The notes under the pieces were generated by a model, which was given only the letters and a program-made list of their open reading frames with translations, did no database searches and was not told the origin of the DNA. 64,000 nucleotides of DNA from NCBI RefSeq assembly GCF_039537405.1, contig NZ_BAABAL010000017.1:186001-250000 (forward strand), read 5' to 3'. The stretch is from Allokutzneria multivorans. Lineage in GTDB: Bacteria > Actinomycetota > Actinomycetes > Mycobacteriales > Pseudonocardiaceae. Of the stretch, positions 8,072-16,520 are shown in pieces. Numbering within the stretch: the stretch's first letter is position 1; every line of letters starts with the position of its first letter. A program made the translations under genes and the position numbers.

Positions 8072-8635
8072 ATGAACTGGCGAATACGGGGCGTCATCGC
8101 CCTGCTCGTGCTCGTGATGACGACGGGGTGCGGTGCGGACGGAACGCTGAAGCTGGCGCCGCCGTTCCTGCCGATCGCCTTCGGCATCAACAGCAAGGGC
8201 GATGTGACCTTCTCCTACGACAAGACCTTCGTGACACCGCTCGGCCGGATCACCCTCGGCGCCGACCTGCCCGTCGTCGACGAGGCGGAGGGGCACCTGC
8301 TGGTGATCCAGCAGCGCATCGCCAACCGCGACGTCCGCGACCTCTACACGCTGCGGATCGAGGGCAACCTCGCCGCTTGCCTGAACGGGCGGTTCCACCT
8401 CGGGGTGTCCGGCAACACGATCACCCTGGTGCTGCTGACCCAGGTGAGCCGGTTCTGGCTGGTCGCGGCCACCGAGAACGCCCGCACGGCGTGTCCGCCC
8501 GAGCCGGGCATCACCCGCGCGCTGCCAACCACGCGGCCCCGGCCGACGACCACGACGGTCCGGCCCACGACCACGTTCAGGCCCGTGCTGACCACGACGA
8601 CCCGTCGGCCGGTCGTGACGACCACGACCCGCTAG
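8072..8635 (+). CDS. Putative lipoprotein with Thr-rich C-terminal tail
   Basis: 187 residues from ATG at 8072 (good AGGGGTGG ribosome-binding site at 8062-8069; an in-frame GTG lies at 8066). A hydrophobic signal ends TTGC with Cys20 as probable lipidation site, although the -3 residue is Thr instead of Leu. The ~120-residue middle has a beta-rich look (FSYDKTFVTPLGRITLGADLP) and two Cys (ACLNGRF, TACPPEP). The last ~35 residues are a Thr/Arg/Pro repeat. No family recognised; probably an extracytoplasmic lipid-anchored protein. Confidence 0.65.
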   Translation: MNWRIRGVIALLVLVMTTGCGADGTLKLAPPFLPIAFGINSKGDVTFSYDKTFVTPLGRITLGADLPVVDEAEGHLLVIQQRIANRDVRDLYTLRIEGNLAACLNGRFHLGVSGNTITLVLLTQVSRFWLVAATENARTACPPEPGITRALPTTRPRPTTTTVRPTTTFRPVLTTTTRRPVVTTTTR

Positions 8636-8949
8636 CGCCGGCGGGAGCGCAGCGAGCGGCTCCTCAGTTGTGCCACGGCGCGATGCCTGACCGGCTTCTC
8701 GTTGTACGGCAAGGACTCCGGGTCGCGCACCACGCGTATCCGAGTCGTCTCCGGCGCGAGCTCCCACGCGCGGAGATCGCTCGGGTACGGGTGGAAGCCG
8801 TGGCACAGCAACGTGTCCCGTAACGCCCACATCGGCGGCGGCACGTCGGGGTCGTGCTCAATCCGGAACTCCAGCTCGCCGACCCGCATCACCCAGTGAC
8901 TCTCGGACTTGTGGTGCAACCGTGCCGATCCGGCGTCAGCGGTGATCAT
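8632..8949 (-). CDS. Hypothetical protein
   Basis: 105 residues from ATG at 8949 (MITADAGSARLHHKSESHW). It contains ELEFRIEHDPDVPPPMWALRDTLLCHGFHPYPSDLRAWELAPETTRIRVVRDPE and ends in a basic Arg-rich tail. No family recognised. It is convergent with, and overlaps by four bases, the lipoprotein gene. Codon positions look normal for the genome (high GC3), supporting expression. Confidence 0.6.
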   Translation of the reverse strand: MITADAGSARLHHKSESHWVMRVGELEFRIEHDPDVPPPMWALRDTLLCHGFHPYPSDLRAWELAPETTRIRVVRDPESLPYNEKPVRHRAVAQLRSRSLRSRRR

Positions 8950-9070
8950 CGGGGCCCTCCGGTTCCGGCTTCTCGCAGGTGAAGCCACCCGGTTGTTACC
9001 CAAACGGTGGACACCTAACCGCCCCGCGCAACCACAGCCTCCTCTGCCCCGACCGCGGCGCGTGGAGGTT

Positions 9071-9203
9071 CGCGGGTCTTCAAGACCAGCAAACCGCCCT
9101 GTCGATCATCGTTAACCGCCGCAAACCCAGCGTCGCCCCGAGGTTCGCCGTCGTTGACGACCGCCGAGGTGGGGGTTCGTGGGACTTGAAGACCAGCAAA
9201 CCC
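9071..9203. repeat. Nested-hairpin repeat family, copy 1
   Basis: Left arm TCTTCAAGACCAGCAAAC and right arm with GACTTGAAGACCAGCAAAC flank an internal TTAACCGCC/GTTGACGACC segment. It belongs to a dispersed family also at 9344-9464, 20476-20612 and 55232-55327. This copy is more diverged than copy 2. Confidence 0.7.
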
Positions 9204-9343
9204 GATGGCGGGCAGGACACGGCCTAGCAGTCACCACCTCGCCCGCGCGCTCCTTCGCTCCGCCCACCGCAACCCGCATGCTCCGCCATCACACACGTGC
9301 ACTCCGCTGCTGTCCCGCCACTATGCGCGCGCCAAAGTTCCCC

Positions 9344-9464
9344 AGTCTTCAAGACCGGCAAACTCTGCTCGCGCTTGTCTTCAACCGCCTCACACCCTTG
9401 GTGGCTCGCGGGTTTGAGGCGGTTGAAGACCTCTGGAGCGGGGGTTTGTGGGTCTTGAAGACGG
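9344..9464. repeat. Nested-hairpin repeat family, copy 2
   Basis: Outer arms AGTCTTCAAGACCGGCAAAC and its counterpart GTTTGTGGGTCTTGAAGAC enclose inner arms GTCTTCAACCGCCTCA and TGAGGCGGTTGAAGAC, so about 120 bp can fold on itself. It ends 29 bp beyond the stop codon of the minus-strand gene at 9493, i.e. at its 3' side. The stretch 8950-9492 contains copies 1 and 2 and nothing else that looks coding. Confidence 0.75.
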
Positions 9465-9492
9465 GAGGACTTCCGGGCGGGCGAGGTGGCGG

Positions 9493-9822
9493 TCAGAGCT
9501 GTTCGACGAGCTTCACGGCTTCGGTCAGCTCCATGCCGGAGTAGGTGCGCCGCACCTCGCGGACCGCGCGGACGTGGCCCTCGTGGTCGCGGATCTCGCG
9601 GAACCGGCTCAGGTCCTCGGTCTCCAGGATGGCGTCGACGGAGGTGTGCGCGGCGACGAACTCGGCGCGCCGCCGTTTTCTGTCCACTGTGGACACATAG
9701 GCGGAGAAGGCGACTGACGCGAGTGCGGCGAAGGTGGCGGCCAGGGACTGTTCGGCCGCGAGCAGCACCAGCACCACCGCGACGAGCGCGATGTTGACCA
9801 TCCAGAGCAGGCGCGTCGGCAT
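9493..9822 (-). CDS. Small two-TM membrane protein
   Basis: 109 residues. Two hydrophobic segments (~5-23 LLWMVNIALVAVVLVLLAA and ~28-44) are followed by a soluble ~65-residue basic/acidic domain (DRKRRRAEFVAAHTSVDAIL ... YSGMELTEAVKLVEQL). No known family. The gene is divergent from the LLM oxidoreductase gene; a nested-hairpin repeat lies at its 3' end. Confidence 0.65.
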   Translation of the reverse strand: MPTRLLWMVNIALVAVVLVLLAAEQSLAATFAALASVAFSAYVSTVDRKRRRAEFVAAHTSVDAILETEDLSRFREIRDHEGHVRAVREVRRTYSGMELTEAVKLVEQL

Positions 9823-9968
9823 GGGGGCATTCTCCTGCTCGGCGCGTGCGCTGCGCCAGAGGGTGGGAAATCGCTGAAAGTTCTTCTTGTGCGGGGCGGC
9901 AATGGTGTGATGGACGGTTACGATGGGGCAATCCGGCTGTACGCGTGATCGGCAGGCAGGAGAGCGAC

Positions 9969-10847
9969 ATGGTTGCGCCGTTCCGTTTCGGCGTTGTTCT
10001 GGTGTCCGAAGCGTGTTCGCGCGCGGAGTGGGTGGCGAAGTGCCGCCGCGCGGAAGAACTCGGCTATGACGTCGTCTCCGCCTGCGAGCACGTGAACCTG
10101 CCGTCCCCGTTCCCCTCGGTGATCCTCGCCGCAGAAGCGACGGAACGGCCCAGGATCGGCATCTACGTGCTGAACACCAGTTTCCACAATCCGACCCTGT
10201 TGGCCAGGGACGTGGTCACGGTGGACCAGTTCGTGGAAGGCAGGCTCGAACTCGGACTGGGCACCGGCTACGTCGAATGGGAATTCGAGAAGGCGGGCAT
10301 TCCCTTCGGCACTCCTGGTAGCAGGGTGGACAAGCTGGAGAACACGATCGACGAGCTCCAGCGCCTGCTGAACGACCCCGAGCACCCGAAGACCGTGCAG
10401 CGGCCGCACCCTCCGATGCTGGTGGGAGGGCATGGAAACCGGGTTCTGCGGCTCGCGGCGCGCAACGCCGAGATCGTCAGCTTCGTCGGCGCGCAGTACC
10501 GCCCGGAGTACGGCCGCATGGTCATCGCGACGGCGGAGGAAATGGTGGAACGGGCCGAGTTCGCCCGCCGCGCCGCCGGTGCCAGGGCCGACGAGCTCGA
10601 ATACAACATTCTTTCCAAGGCGACCATCATCACCGATGACCGGCGGTCCGCGCTGGAGCAGGTCAGGCGTTTCGCCCCGCACCTCGACGATGAGCAGATC
10701 CTCGCGGCTCCGACATTGTCCATCGGAACTCCCGGGCAGATCGCGGAACAGCTCAGGGAGAACCGCGAGGTGTACGGGATCAACTATGTGACGGTGATGG
10801 AACCGGCAATGGAAGCTTTCGGCAAGGTCATCGAGGTCATGCGCTGA
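9969..10847 (+). CDS. LLM-class (F420-dependent type) oxidoreductase
   Basis: 292 residues from ATG at 9969 with AGGAGAG ribosome-binding site. TIM-barrel luciferase-like sequence: FRFGVVLVSEACSRAEW, ELGYDVVSACEHVNLPSP, RIGIYVLNTSFHNPTLLARDVVTVDQF, RLELGLGTGYV and PPMLVGGHGNRVLRLAARNAEIVSF are all landmarks of the family. In actinobacteria these enzymes commonly use F420 (or FMN) for hydride transfer; the substrate is not identifiable. A strong terminator follows. Confidence 0.88.
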   Translation: MVAPFRFGVVLVSEACSRAEWVAKCRRAEELGYDVVSACEHVNLPSPFPSVILAAEATERPRIGIYVLNTSFHNPTLLARDVVTVDQFVEGRLELGLGTGYVEWEFEKAGIPFGTPGSRVDKLENTIDELQRLLNDPEHPKTVQRPHPPMLVGGHGNRVLRLAARNAEIVSFVGAQYRPEYGRMVIATAEEMVERAEFARRAAGARADELEYNILSKATIITDDRRSALEQVRRFAPHLDDEQILAAPTLSIGTPGQIAEQLRENREVYGINYVTVMEPAMEAFGKVIEVMR

Positions 10848-10860
10848 CCCAACCCGGAGA

Positions 10861-10890
10861 AAGGCCCGGCCACCGTGGTCGGGCCTTTTT
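10861..10890 (+). terminator. Rho-independent terminator
   Basis: AGGCCCG / CGGGCCT stem-loop followed by TTTTT, 14 bp after the LLM oxidoreductase stop. Confidence 0.85.
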
Positions 10891-10960
10891 GCGCGAAGGG
10901 GCAGAAAAGAACGAGCGCCACGTCGGACGACGCGGCGCTGCGGTGGTGCTCGCCTTTCTG

Positions 10961-10999
10961 GCTGGGACCGGCCGCGTGCAGGGGGCGGCCGGTCCCAGC
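10961..10999 (-). terminator. Perfect 15-bp stem hairpin
   Basis: GCTGGGACCGGCCGC (10961-10975) pairs perfectly with 10985-10999, 33 bp past the stop of the minus-strand methyltransferase gene. Confidence 0.75.
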
Positions 11000-11031
11000 T
11001 GTCGCTGATCGTCGTGCGGCGAGCGGGTGGG

Positions 11032-12249
11032 TCAGAGGACGTGCACCTCGGGGACGTACAGGATCCACTTGCCGCCGGCCTCGCGGAACGCCTTCTCCTT
11101 CGCCATGATCTCCTCGGCGTGGTTCCAGGCGAACAGCAGCGCGTAGTCCGGGTAGGGGTTGCTGAACGCCTCGGGGCTGCGCACGGGGATGTGCGTGCCC
11201 GGGGTGAGGCGGTTCTGCTTCTGCGGCGTGGTGTCGCAGACGAAGGAGACCAGCTCGGAGCTCAGCCCGCACAGGTTCGCCACGGTCGCGCTCTTCGCGG
11301 TGGCGCCGTAGGCCACGACGGTCTTGCCCTCCTCGCGCAGCTTCGTGAGCAGCGCGACGAGGTCCTCCTTGATCTTGGTGACCTTGGCGCCGAAGGCCTC
11401 CAGGGTCGGCAGCGTTGCCAGGCCGGCCGCGGTCTCCTCGGCGATCAGCTCGGCGACGGCGGCGCTGGGCTCACGGGCACCGGCGCGCGCGATGGTGTAG
11501 CGCACCTCGCCGCCGTGCACCGGGTAGCGCTCGACGTCGACGAGGTCGAAGCCGAACTTGCGCGCCATGGCCTGCACCGAGCGCGCGGTGAACAGGTAGT
11601 AGTGCTCGTCGTAGATCTGGTCGAAGGACGTCCGCTGGTTGATGTCGCCCAGGTACGGGTCCTCGAAGACGAACACGCCGTTCGGCTTCAGCAGCGCGTC
11701 GATGCCGCGGAAGATCGAGTCCATGTACGGGATGTGGCAGATGGTGTTCGCGGCGAAGATGACGTCCGCGTGCCCCTCCTCCTTGGCCACCTCGACCGCG
11801 GTCGACTCCTCGAAGAAGGCGGTGCGCACGCGGATCCCCTTGCCGCGAGCCACTTCCCCGACCCCGCCGGAGGGGTCGACACCGAGGTGCTTGACGCCCG
11901 CCTCGGCCGCGGTCTTCAGCATGATGCCGTCGTTGCAGCCGATCTCGACGATGAACGGGTCCGGGCCGGTGAGCTCGGTCTCCAGGAACTTCCGCGCGGT
12001 CAGCTCGAAGTGCTTGCGCATCACCGAGGAGCCCGAGGAGAAGTACGGGTAGTCCTCGTGGAACATCTTGTCCCTCGGGACCTCCTCCATGAGCTGGACC
12101 ATGGTGCAGTCCGAGCACAGACCCACGGCGAGGCGGAAGAAGAACTCGCCTTCGAGCTTGTCCGGCTCCAGGAAAGCATCGGAGAGGGGCTGGCGTCCGA
12201 AATCGTAGAATTCGGTGAGAACGCCGCCGCAGATACGACAATCAGCCAT
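11032..12249 (-). CDS. NDP-deoxysugar C-methyltransferase type (TylCIII/EvaC/NovU-like)
   Basis: 405 residues from ATG at 12249 (MADCRICGG). N-terminal zinc site Cys4-x2-Cys7 and Cys45-x2-Cys48, SAM-binding EIGCNDG (102-108), then the HGGEVRY block that carries the catalytic His in TcaB9-type enzymes, and a C-terminal domain (VVAYGATAKSATVANLCGL ... PDYALLFAWNHAEEI). This is the Methyltransf_13/Methyltransf_14 architecture of enzymes that C-methylate 4-keto-deoxysugars at C-3. No other sugar gene is within 25 kb, so it may act on a cell-envelope sugar or serve in trans. Three CCCCTA-type boxes lie 35-78 bp upstream. Confidence 0.85.
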   Translation of the reverse strand: MADCRICGGVLTEFYDFGRQPLSDAFLEPDKLEGEFFFRLAVGLCSDCTMVQLMEEVPRDKMFHEDYPYFSSGSSVMRKHFELTARKFLETELTGPDPFIVEIGCNDGIMLKTAAEAGVKHLGVDPSGGVGEVARGKGIRVRTAFFEESTAVEVAKEEGHADVIFAANTICHIPYMDSIFRGIDALLKPNGVFVFEDPYLGDINQRTSFDQIYDEHYYLFTARSVQAMARKFGFDLVDVERYPVHGGEVRYTIARAGAREPSAAVAELIAEETAAGLATLPTLEAFGAKVTKIKEDLVALLTKLREEGKTVVAYGATAKSATVANLCGLSSELVSFVCDTTPQKQNRLTPGTHIPVRSPEAFSNPYPDYALLFAWNHAEEIMAKEKAFREAGGKWILYVPEVHVL

Positions 12250-12283
12250 ATCGCACAACCTAAGTCGCGGCAAGGGACCGGCC

Positions 12284-12327
12284 AACCCCTAACCTGCCCC
12301 GCACCCCTAGCCGTGCTCACCCCTAGC
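12284..12327 (-). promoter_or_regulatory. Triple CCCCTA(G/A) direct repeat upstream of methyltransferase
   Basis: AACCCCTAAC (12284-12293), CACCCCTAGC (12302-12311) and CACCCCTAGC (12318-12327) are direct repeats spaced 16-18 bp. TAG-containing sevenmers are rare in this GC-rich DNA. Read on the minus strand they are CTAGGGG boxes, similar to half-sites of LuxR-type regulators. Confidence 0.4.
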
Positions 12328-12525
12328 GGACCTGAGCTGCGGTGATCAACTTTCGGCCGGTTCGAGAGGGCCCTGTCCGAAGTATTCGTTTTCGAGTTCC
12401 TGGCGGCATATCAGGGACTCTGAAGCCGATCGCGCGAACCCCGCTCCTGAGGACGGCGTCCTCGAAGTGGATGTGTCCGATTTCGGAGCATGGGGAGAAC
12501 TGTGCGTGTATTACGGGGTTCCCGG

Positions 12526-13014
12526 ATGGGGAACGTGAAGGTGGTCGTCGTGGCCGCCCTGCTGGTGGCCGTGATCGCCAGCGTGTCCTGGATCAGCGCC
12601 CGGGGGCGGGCCGACGCCGAGCCCGGCTTCGAGGTGCCGCGCGCGCCGGTCGCGGAGCAGCCCGCCGCGCGCCAGGCGGTTCCCGCACCCGACGCGGGCG
12701 TTGCGGAGAAGGTGCGCAGCGCGCCCGAGGGCCGTGTCATCGCGCGCGGGCCGTCGATGGTCGCCGACGAGATCACCACGCACACCGACCGGGCCCCGCT
12801 GCTGCGGCTGACCGTCTCCGGTGACTTCCCGGTGCGCGCGCTGGACTACACCGTCCTCGTCGACGGCCAGCCGGTCGGCAGGGGCATCCCCACCGAGGAC
12901 CTCACCGCGATCCGCGTCGCGCTGCCGCAGCCGCGCTCCGGCGCCGAGGTGGCCGTCCGCTACGGCGCCGAGCAGGCGAGGCCGATCGGCCAGTTGAAGG
13001 AGGAGGGCAAGTGA
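12526..13014 (+). CDS. Membrane-anchored hypothetical protein
   Basis: 162 residues from ATG at 12526 (an in-frame upstream start at 12490 is possible). One N-terminal TM helix (VKVVVVAALLVAVIASVSWI), a Pro/Ala-rich linker, then a ~70-residue beta-rich extracytoplasmic domain (LLRLTVSGDFPVRALDYTVLVDG). No family recognised. Its stop overlaps the start of the secreted hydrolase gene (GTGA, 13011-13014), so the two are probably co-expressed and may work together outside the cell. Confidence 0.6.
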   Translation: MGNVKVVVVAALLVAVIASVSWISARGRADAEPGFEVPRAPVAEQPAARQAVPAPDAGVAEKVRSAPEGRVIARGPSMVADEITTHTDRAPLLRLTVSGDFPVRALDYTVLVDGQPVGRGIPTEDLTAIRVALPQPRSGAEVAVRYGAEQARPIGQLKEEGK

Positions 13015-14750
13015 AGCGCATCGGATTCTTTGCCACCACCGCCACCACTGCCGCCGTCCTCGCCGCCTCGCTGGCCGGGACGGTCACCGGCTCCGCGAGC
13101 GCCGCGCCGCAGGTGGACCCGCTCACCCCGGGCCCGCACAAGGTCGCTGAGGCCTCCTACGACCTGGGGAACGAGGCGTTCCAGCCCAACGGCTTCCCCA
13201 AGCCCGTCGAGCTGGCCGGGCAGGTCTACCACCCGGAGAAGCTGGCTGACTCCGCCTACCCGGTCGTGGTCTTCCTGCACGGCAGGCACGTCACGTGCAT
13301 GTCGAAGACCGAGCCGAGGCCGAAGCTGGCCTGGCCGTGCCCGACCGGCTACGAGCCGATCCCCAGCCACCTCGGCTACGACTACGTCGCCAAGCAGCTC
13401 GCCAGCCACGGTTACGCGGTGATCTCCCTCAGCGCCAACGGGATCAACGGCAACGACTCGCTCGACCCGCAGTACGGCCAGCGGGCGCGCGGTGAACTCG
13501 TGCTCAAGCACCTCGACCTGTGGAACGAGTGGCGCTCCAAGCCCGGCGGCCCCGTGCCGATCACGGTGACGCGTTCCTTCGACTTCACCCGCATCGGCCT
13601 GATGGGCCACTCGCGGGGCGGCGAGGGTGTGGTCAACGCCGTCGCGCAGAACGCGTTGCGCGAAAAGCCCTACAAGTTGCGCGCGCTGCTGCCGCTCGCC
13701 GCGACGGACTTCGAGCGACGCATCCCGGTCGGCATCACCATGGCCACGCTCCAGCCGGACTGCGACGGCGACGTCTCGGACCTCCAAGGCGTGCACTACT
13801 ACGACGACAGTCGCTACTACGTGAACACCGACCGCGCGACGCGCAACAACGTCACCGTGCTCGGCGCGAACCACAACTACTTCAACACCAACTGGACGCC
13901 GAGCAGCGGGCTGCAAGGCGCGGTCGACGACTGGCGCGGCGACGCGAGCTCGCCCTGCCACCCCTCGAAGCCGACCCGGCTCACCGAGCAGCAGCAGCGC
14001 AACGTGGGCATCGGCTACATCGGCGGCTTCTTCCGGCACTACCTCGGCGGCGAGAAAGCTCTGGGGCCGTTGTGGCGCGGCGAGACCGGTGTCCCGGCGT
14101 CGATCGCCCCGGCCACGGTCAACGTCTCCTACCACCCGCCCGCCGCGTCGGGACAGCGCTTGGACGTCAACCGGCAGGACGGCTTCCGGGACACCAACAC
14201 CTTGGGGGGCAAGGTCACCGCGACCGGAGCGACCCAGACCAGGTGTGGTGGCTCTGGCGTCGAACCTGCCTCCGGATCGTGTCTGAGCAAGCCGGGCACG
14301 CGGTTGACCGAGCCGCACCGCGGATGGGGTTTCTCCGGCGTCATCGCGGGCAGGACCGCGTGGGCCGCGACCGGTGGCACGGTCACCAACGAGATCCCCG
14401 CGCAACACGGTGACGTGAAGAAGTACAAGGCGTTGCAGTTCCGCGGCGGCGTCGACTTCAGCGACGCGGCCAACGTCGCGGGCCAGCCGCAGGACCTGCG
14501 GATCGTGCTCACCGACACCACCGGCAAGTCCGCGTCGGTGAAGGCCTCAGAGTTCGGCAAGGCGCTGGACTACCCGCTGGTGTCCGGTGCGCAGGGCGAC
14601 GTGGTGCCGAAGCTGCACCTCAACCAGGTGCGCGTGCCGCTGACCGCGTTCGCCGGGGTCGACCTCACCAAGGTCGCGACCGTGGCGCTCGCGCTCGACG
14701 TGAACCCGACCGGCGCGCTCGCCGTCGCGGACCTTGTGTTCACGGACTGA
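13011..14750 (+). CDS. Secreted alpha/beta hydrolase
   Basis: 579 residues. Signal peptide ends around ASAAPQ (~31). Alpha/beta-hydrolase core: VVVFLHGRHVTC (oxyanion region), nucleophile elbow GHSRGGE with Ser201, and NHNYF as a candidate region for the catalytic His. The C-terminal ~200 residues form an extra beta-rich domain (FRGGVDFSDAANVAGQPQDLRIVLTD...). It is likely an extracellular esterase or lipase-like enzyme; substrate unknown. Co-translated with the membrane-anchored protein before it; ends at a perfect bidirectional terminator. Confidence 0.82.
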   Translation: MKRIGFFATTATTAAVLAASLAGTVTGSASAAPQVDPLTPGPHKVAEASYDLGNEAFQPNGFPKPVELAGQVYHPEKLADSAYPVVVFLHGRHVTCMSKTEPRPKLAWPCPTGYEPIPSHLGYDYVAKQLASHGYAVISLSANGINGNDSLDPQYGQRARGELVLKHLDLWNEWRSKPGGPVPITVTRSFDFTRIGLMGHSRGGEGVVNAVAQNALREKPYKLRALLPLAATDFERRIPVGITMATLQPDCDGDVSDLQGVHYYDDSRYYVNTDRATRNNVTVLGANHNYFNTNWTPSSGLQGAVDDWRGDASSPCHPSKPTRLTEQQQRNVGIGYIGGFFRHYLGGEKALGPLWRGETGVPASIAPATVNVSYHPPAASGQRLDVNRQDGFRDTNTLGGKVTATGATQTRCGGSGVEPASGSCLSKPGTRLTEPHRGWGFSGVIAGRTAWAATGGTVTNEIPAQHGDVKKYKALQFRGGVDFSDAANVAGQPQDLRIVLTDTTGKSASVKASEFGKALDYPLVSGAQGDVVPKLHLNQVRVPLTAFAGVDLTKVATVALALDVNPTGALAVADLVFTD

Positions 14751-14767
14751 CAGCACGCCCAGAAACG

Positions 14768-14803
14768 ACAGCGGCGCCGGTGGTGATCCACCGGCGCCGC
14801 TGT
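14768..14803. terminator. Perfect bidirectional terminator
   Basis: 16-bp perfect stem ACAGCGGCGCCGGTGG with loop TGAT, between the hydrolase stop (14750) and the L,D-transpeptidase stop (14814) of the opposite strand. Confidence 0.85.
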
Positions 14804-14813
14804 CTCGCGAGGG

Positions 14814-16049
14814 CTACTTCTTGCCGCCCTTGAGCCATTCCTCCCACGGGATCTGCCAGTCCCCGAAGCCGTCCCAGGACCTCAGGTCCGGACCGCCGGA
14901 GTTGGTGATCACCACGATGTCGCCCTTCTTCACCGTGTCGAAGTACCACTTGGCGTTCTCGGTCGACATGTTGATGCAGCCGTGGCTGACGTTGCGGCGC
15001 CCCTGGTCGCGCACGGACCACGGCGCGGCGTGGGTGAACTCGCCGCCGTTGGAGATCCGGACCGCCCAGTTGACCTTGGTGCGGTAGCCGCCCCGGTCCA
15101 GCGGCAGGCCGTAGCTCGTCGAGTCCATGACCTTGGTCGGGTGCTTCTCGGTCACCACGTGGATGCCGTTGTTCGACGGGAACTTGGCGCTGCCGAGGGA
15201 CACCGGCATCTCCTTGACCACCTGGCCGTTGACCTTGACGACCATCTGGTGCGAGCCGCCGTCGGCCTCGGCGATGACCGCGTCGCCGATGGTGATGGCG
15301 GCCTTGCGGTCCTCCTGGCCGTAGATGCCGCCGCCGAGGTCCTTGCCGTAGACCTTGACGTCGATGCTGACCTTCGTGCCCGGCTTCCAGTACTCGCGCG
15401 GGCGCCAGTGGACCTCCTTGTCGGAGAACCAGTAGAAGGCGCCCTCGGCCTTGGGCTCCGCAGTGACCTGGATGGCCTTCTGCGCGGCCTCCTTGTTCGG
15501 CGGCGCGACGTCGAAGATGAACGCCAGCGGCTGGCCGACGCCCACGGTCTGACCGTCGAGCGGGTTCATCGACACGAACGCCTGCCTGCGCGGCTTCACC
15601 GTGCTGAAGGCCGACTTCGCGGTCACGGGCTTGCCGTCGGTACCGGTCGCGGTGGCGTTGAGCGTGTAGGACTTGTTGTAGCCCAAGGTTTCCGTGGAGG
15701 TCCACTTGAGACCGTCCTGCGAAACCTGACCCGCGACGGGCTTGCCGTCCGGGTTGAGCAGGCTCACCTCGCCGAGCTTGCCGCCGGTCGCGGTGACGGT
15801 CACCGGCTCACCCGGCGCCACCCCCTGCGAGCCCTCGGCGGGCACCAGCGCGAGCGTCGCGGGGCCCGGCGGCGTGGTCGGCGTGGAGCCGCCCCCGCCG
15901 GGCTGGCCGCCGCCCCCCGGCGCGCCCTGACCGCCCCCACCACCGGTGCACCCGGAGACGAACGCGGCCACCAGCCCAAGAGTCCCCACCGCGAGCGCGC
16001 GGCGCCGCCCCAGCACGACTCGATCTTTCGGGCTTCCTGGCACCAACAT
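14814..16049 (-). CDS. L,D-transpeptidase lipoprotein (YkuD, LdtMt2-like)
   Basis: 411 residues. Lipobox FVSGC with Cys34, a Gly/Pro/Thr-rich spacer (35-63), two Ig-like domains (~64-155 and ~156-255), then a YkuD catalytic domain with SHGCINMS, catalytic Cys358 and His356. This is the layout of mycobacterial LdtMt2-type enzymes, which form 3-3 cross-links between meso-diaminopimelate residues in peptidoglycan and resist most penicillins. It acts at the outer face of the membrane. Monocistronic; a trp-rich end (DWQIPWEEWLKGGKK) is typical of the group. Confidence 0.93.
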   Translation of the reverse strand: MLVPGSPKDRVVLGRRRALAVGTLGLVAAFVSGCTGGGGGQGAPGGGGQPGGGGSTPTTPPGPATLALVPAEGSQGVAPGEPVTVTATGGKLGEVSLLNPDGKPVAGQVSQDGLKWTSTETLGYNKSYTLNATATGTDGKPVTAKSAFSTVKPRRQAFVSMNPLDGQTVGVGQPLAFIFDVAPPNKEAAQKAIQVTAEPKAEGAFYWFSDKEVHWRPREYWKPGTKVSIDVKVYGKDLGGGIYGQEDRKAAITIGDAVIAEADGGSHQMVVKVNGQVVKEMPVSLGSAKFPSNNGIHVVTEKHPTKVMDSTSYGLPLDRGGYRTKVNWAVRISNGGEFTHAAPWSVRDQGRRNVSHGCINMSTENAKWYFDTVKKGDIVVITNSGGPDLRSWDGFGDWQIPWEEWLKGGKK

Positions 16050-16384
16050 CGGCGACCGTCCGTTCCGCTCGTTCCCACAGGCTGTGCACGATCCAGTGTG
16101 CTACACCACCCGGTCGAGGCGAGTGCCCCGGGTGAAGCAACAGGGCGTAGCTCCTGTCGCCTTCACCACTCCTCTGACGCAAAAATCAGTCCGCAGGTTG
16201 CTCGCGGGAGCGCCCCCGGGGGAGCCGAACGTAACCTTGATCACTCCGGTCGGCCACGCGGGGTCCCCGTCCTGCGGGGACGGGCCCCGCTGAGGCCCCG
16301 AAACCGCCTCTGACCAGCCGATTGGGAACCGTGAGACCCCCTGTGCTAAGTTTTCTCCCGTCCGAAAGGACAACAACAAAACAA
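16050..16384. other. Intergenic region upstream of L,D-transpeptidase and tRNA-Lys
   Basis: 335 bp without a convincing gene. It holds an imperfect hairpin with arms GGTGAAG / CTTCACC (about 16131-16167) within the 5' leader side of the transpeptidase gene and a GC-rich hairpin at about 16259-16291. A candidate tRNA promoter lies at 16322-16352. No known riboswitch pattern could be matched. Confidence 0.4.
16322..16352 (+). promoter_or_regulatory. Candidate promoter of tRNA-Lys
   Basis: TTGGGA (16322-16327) and TAAGTT (16347-16352) with a 19-bp spacer, 33 bp before the tRNA. The AT-richer stretch TAAGTTTTCTC stands out in this GC-rich DNA. Confidence 0.35.
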
Positions 16385-16457
<73 letters not shown>

Positions 16458-16466
16458 CAAACTAGA

Positions 16467-16500
16467 AACGCCCGGTTCCTCACACGAGGGACCGGGCGTT
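16467..16500. terminator. Hairpin after tRNA-Lys
   Basis: AACGCCCGGTTCCT pairs with AGGGACCGGGCGTT (one mismatch), loop CACACG, followed by GTCTTTG; also faces the end of the minus-strand gene at 16521. Confidence 0.75.
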
Positions 16501-16520
16501 GTCTTTGTGGGCCGGACCGG

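Noticed and set aside
16050..16384. Possible riboswitch upstream of the L,D-transpeptidase (ydaO-like)
   Set aside because: Only one imperfect hairpin is seen; the conserved ydaO sequence blocks could not be found.
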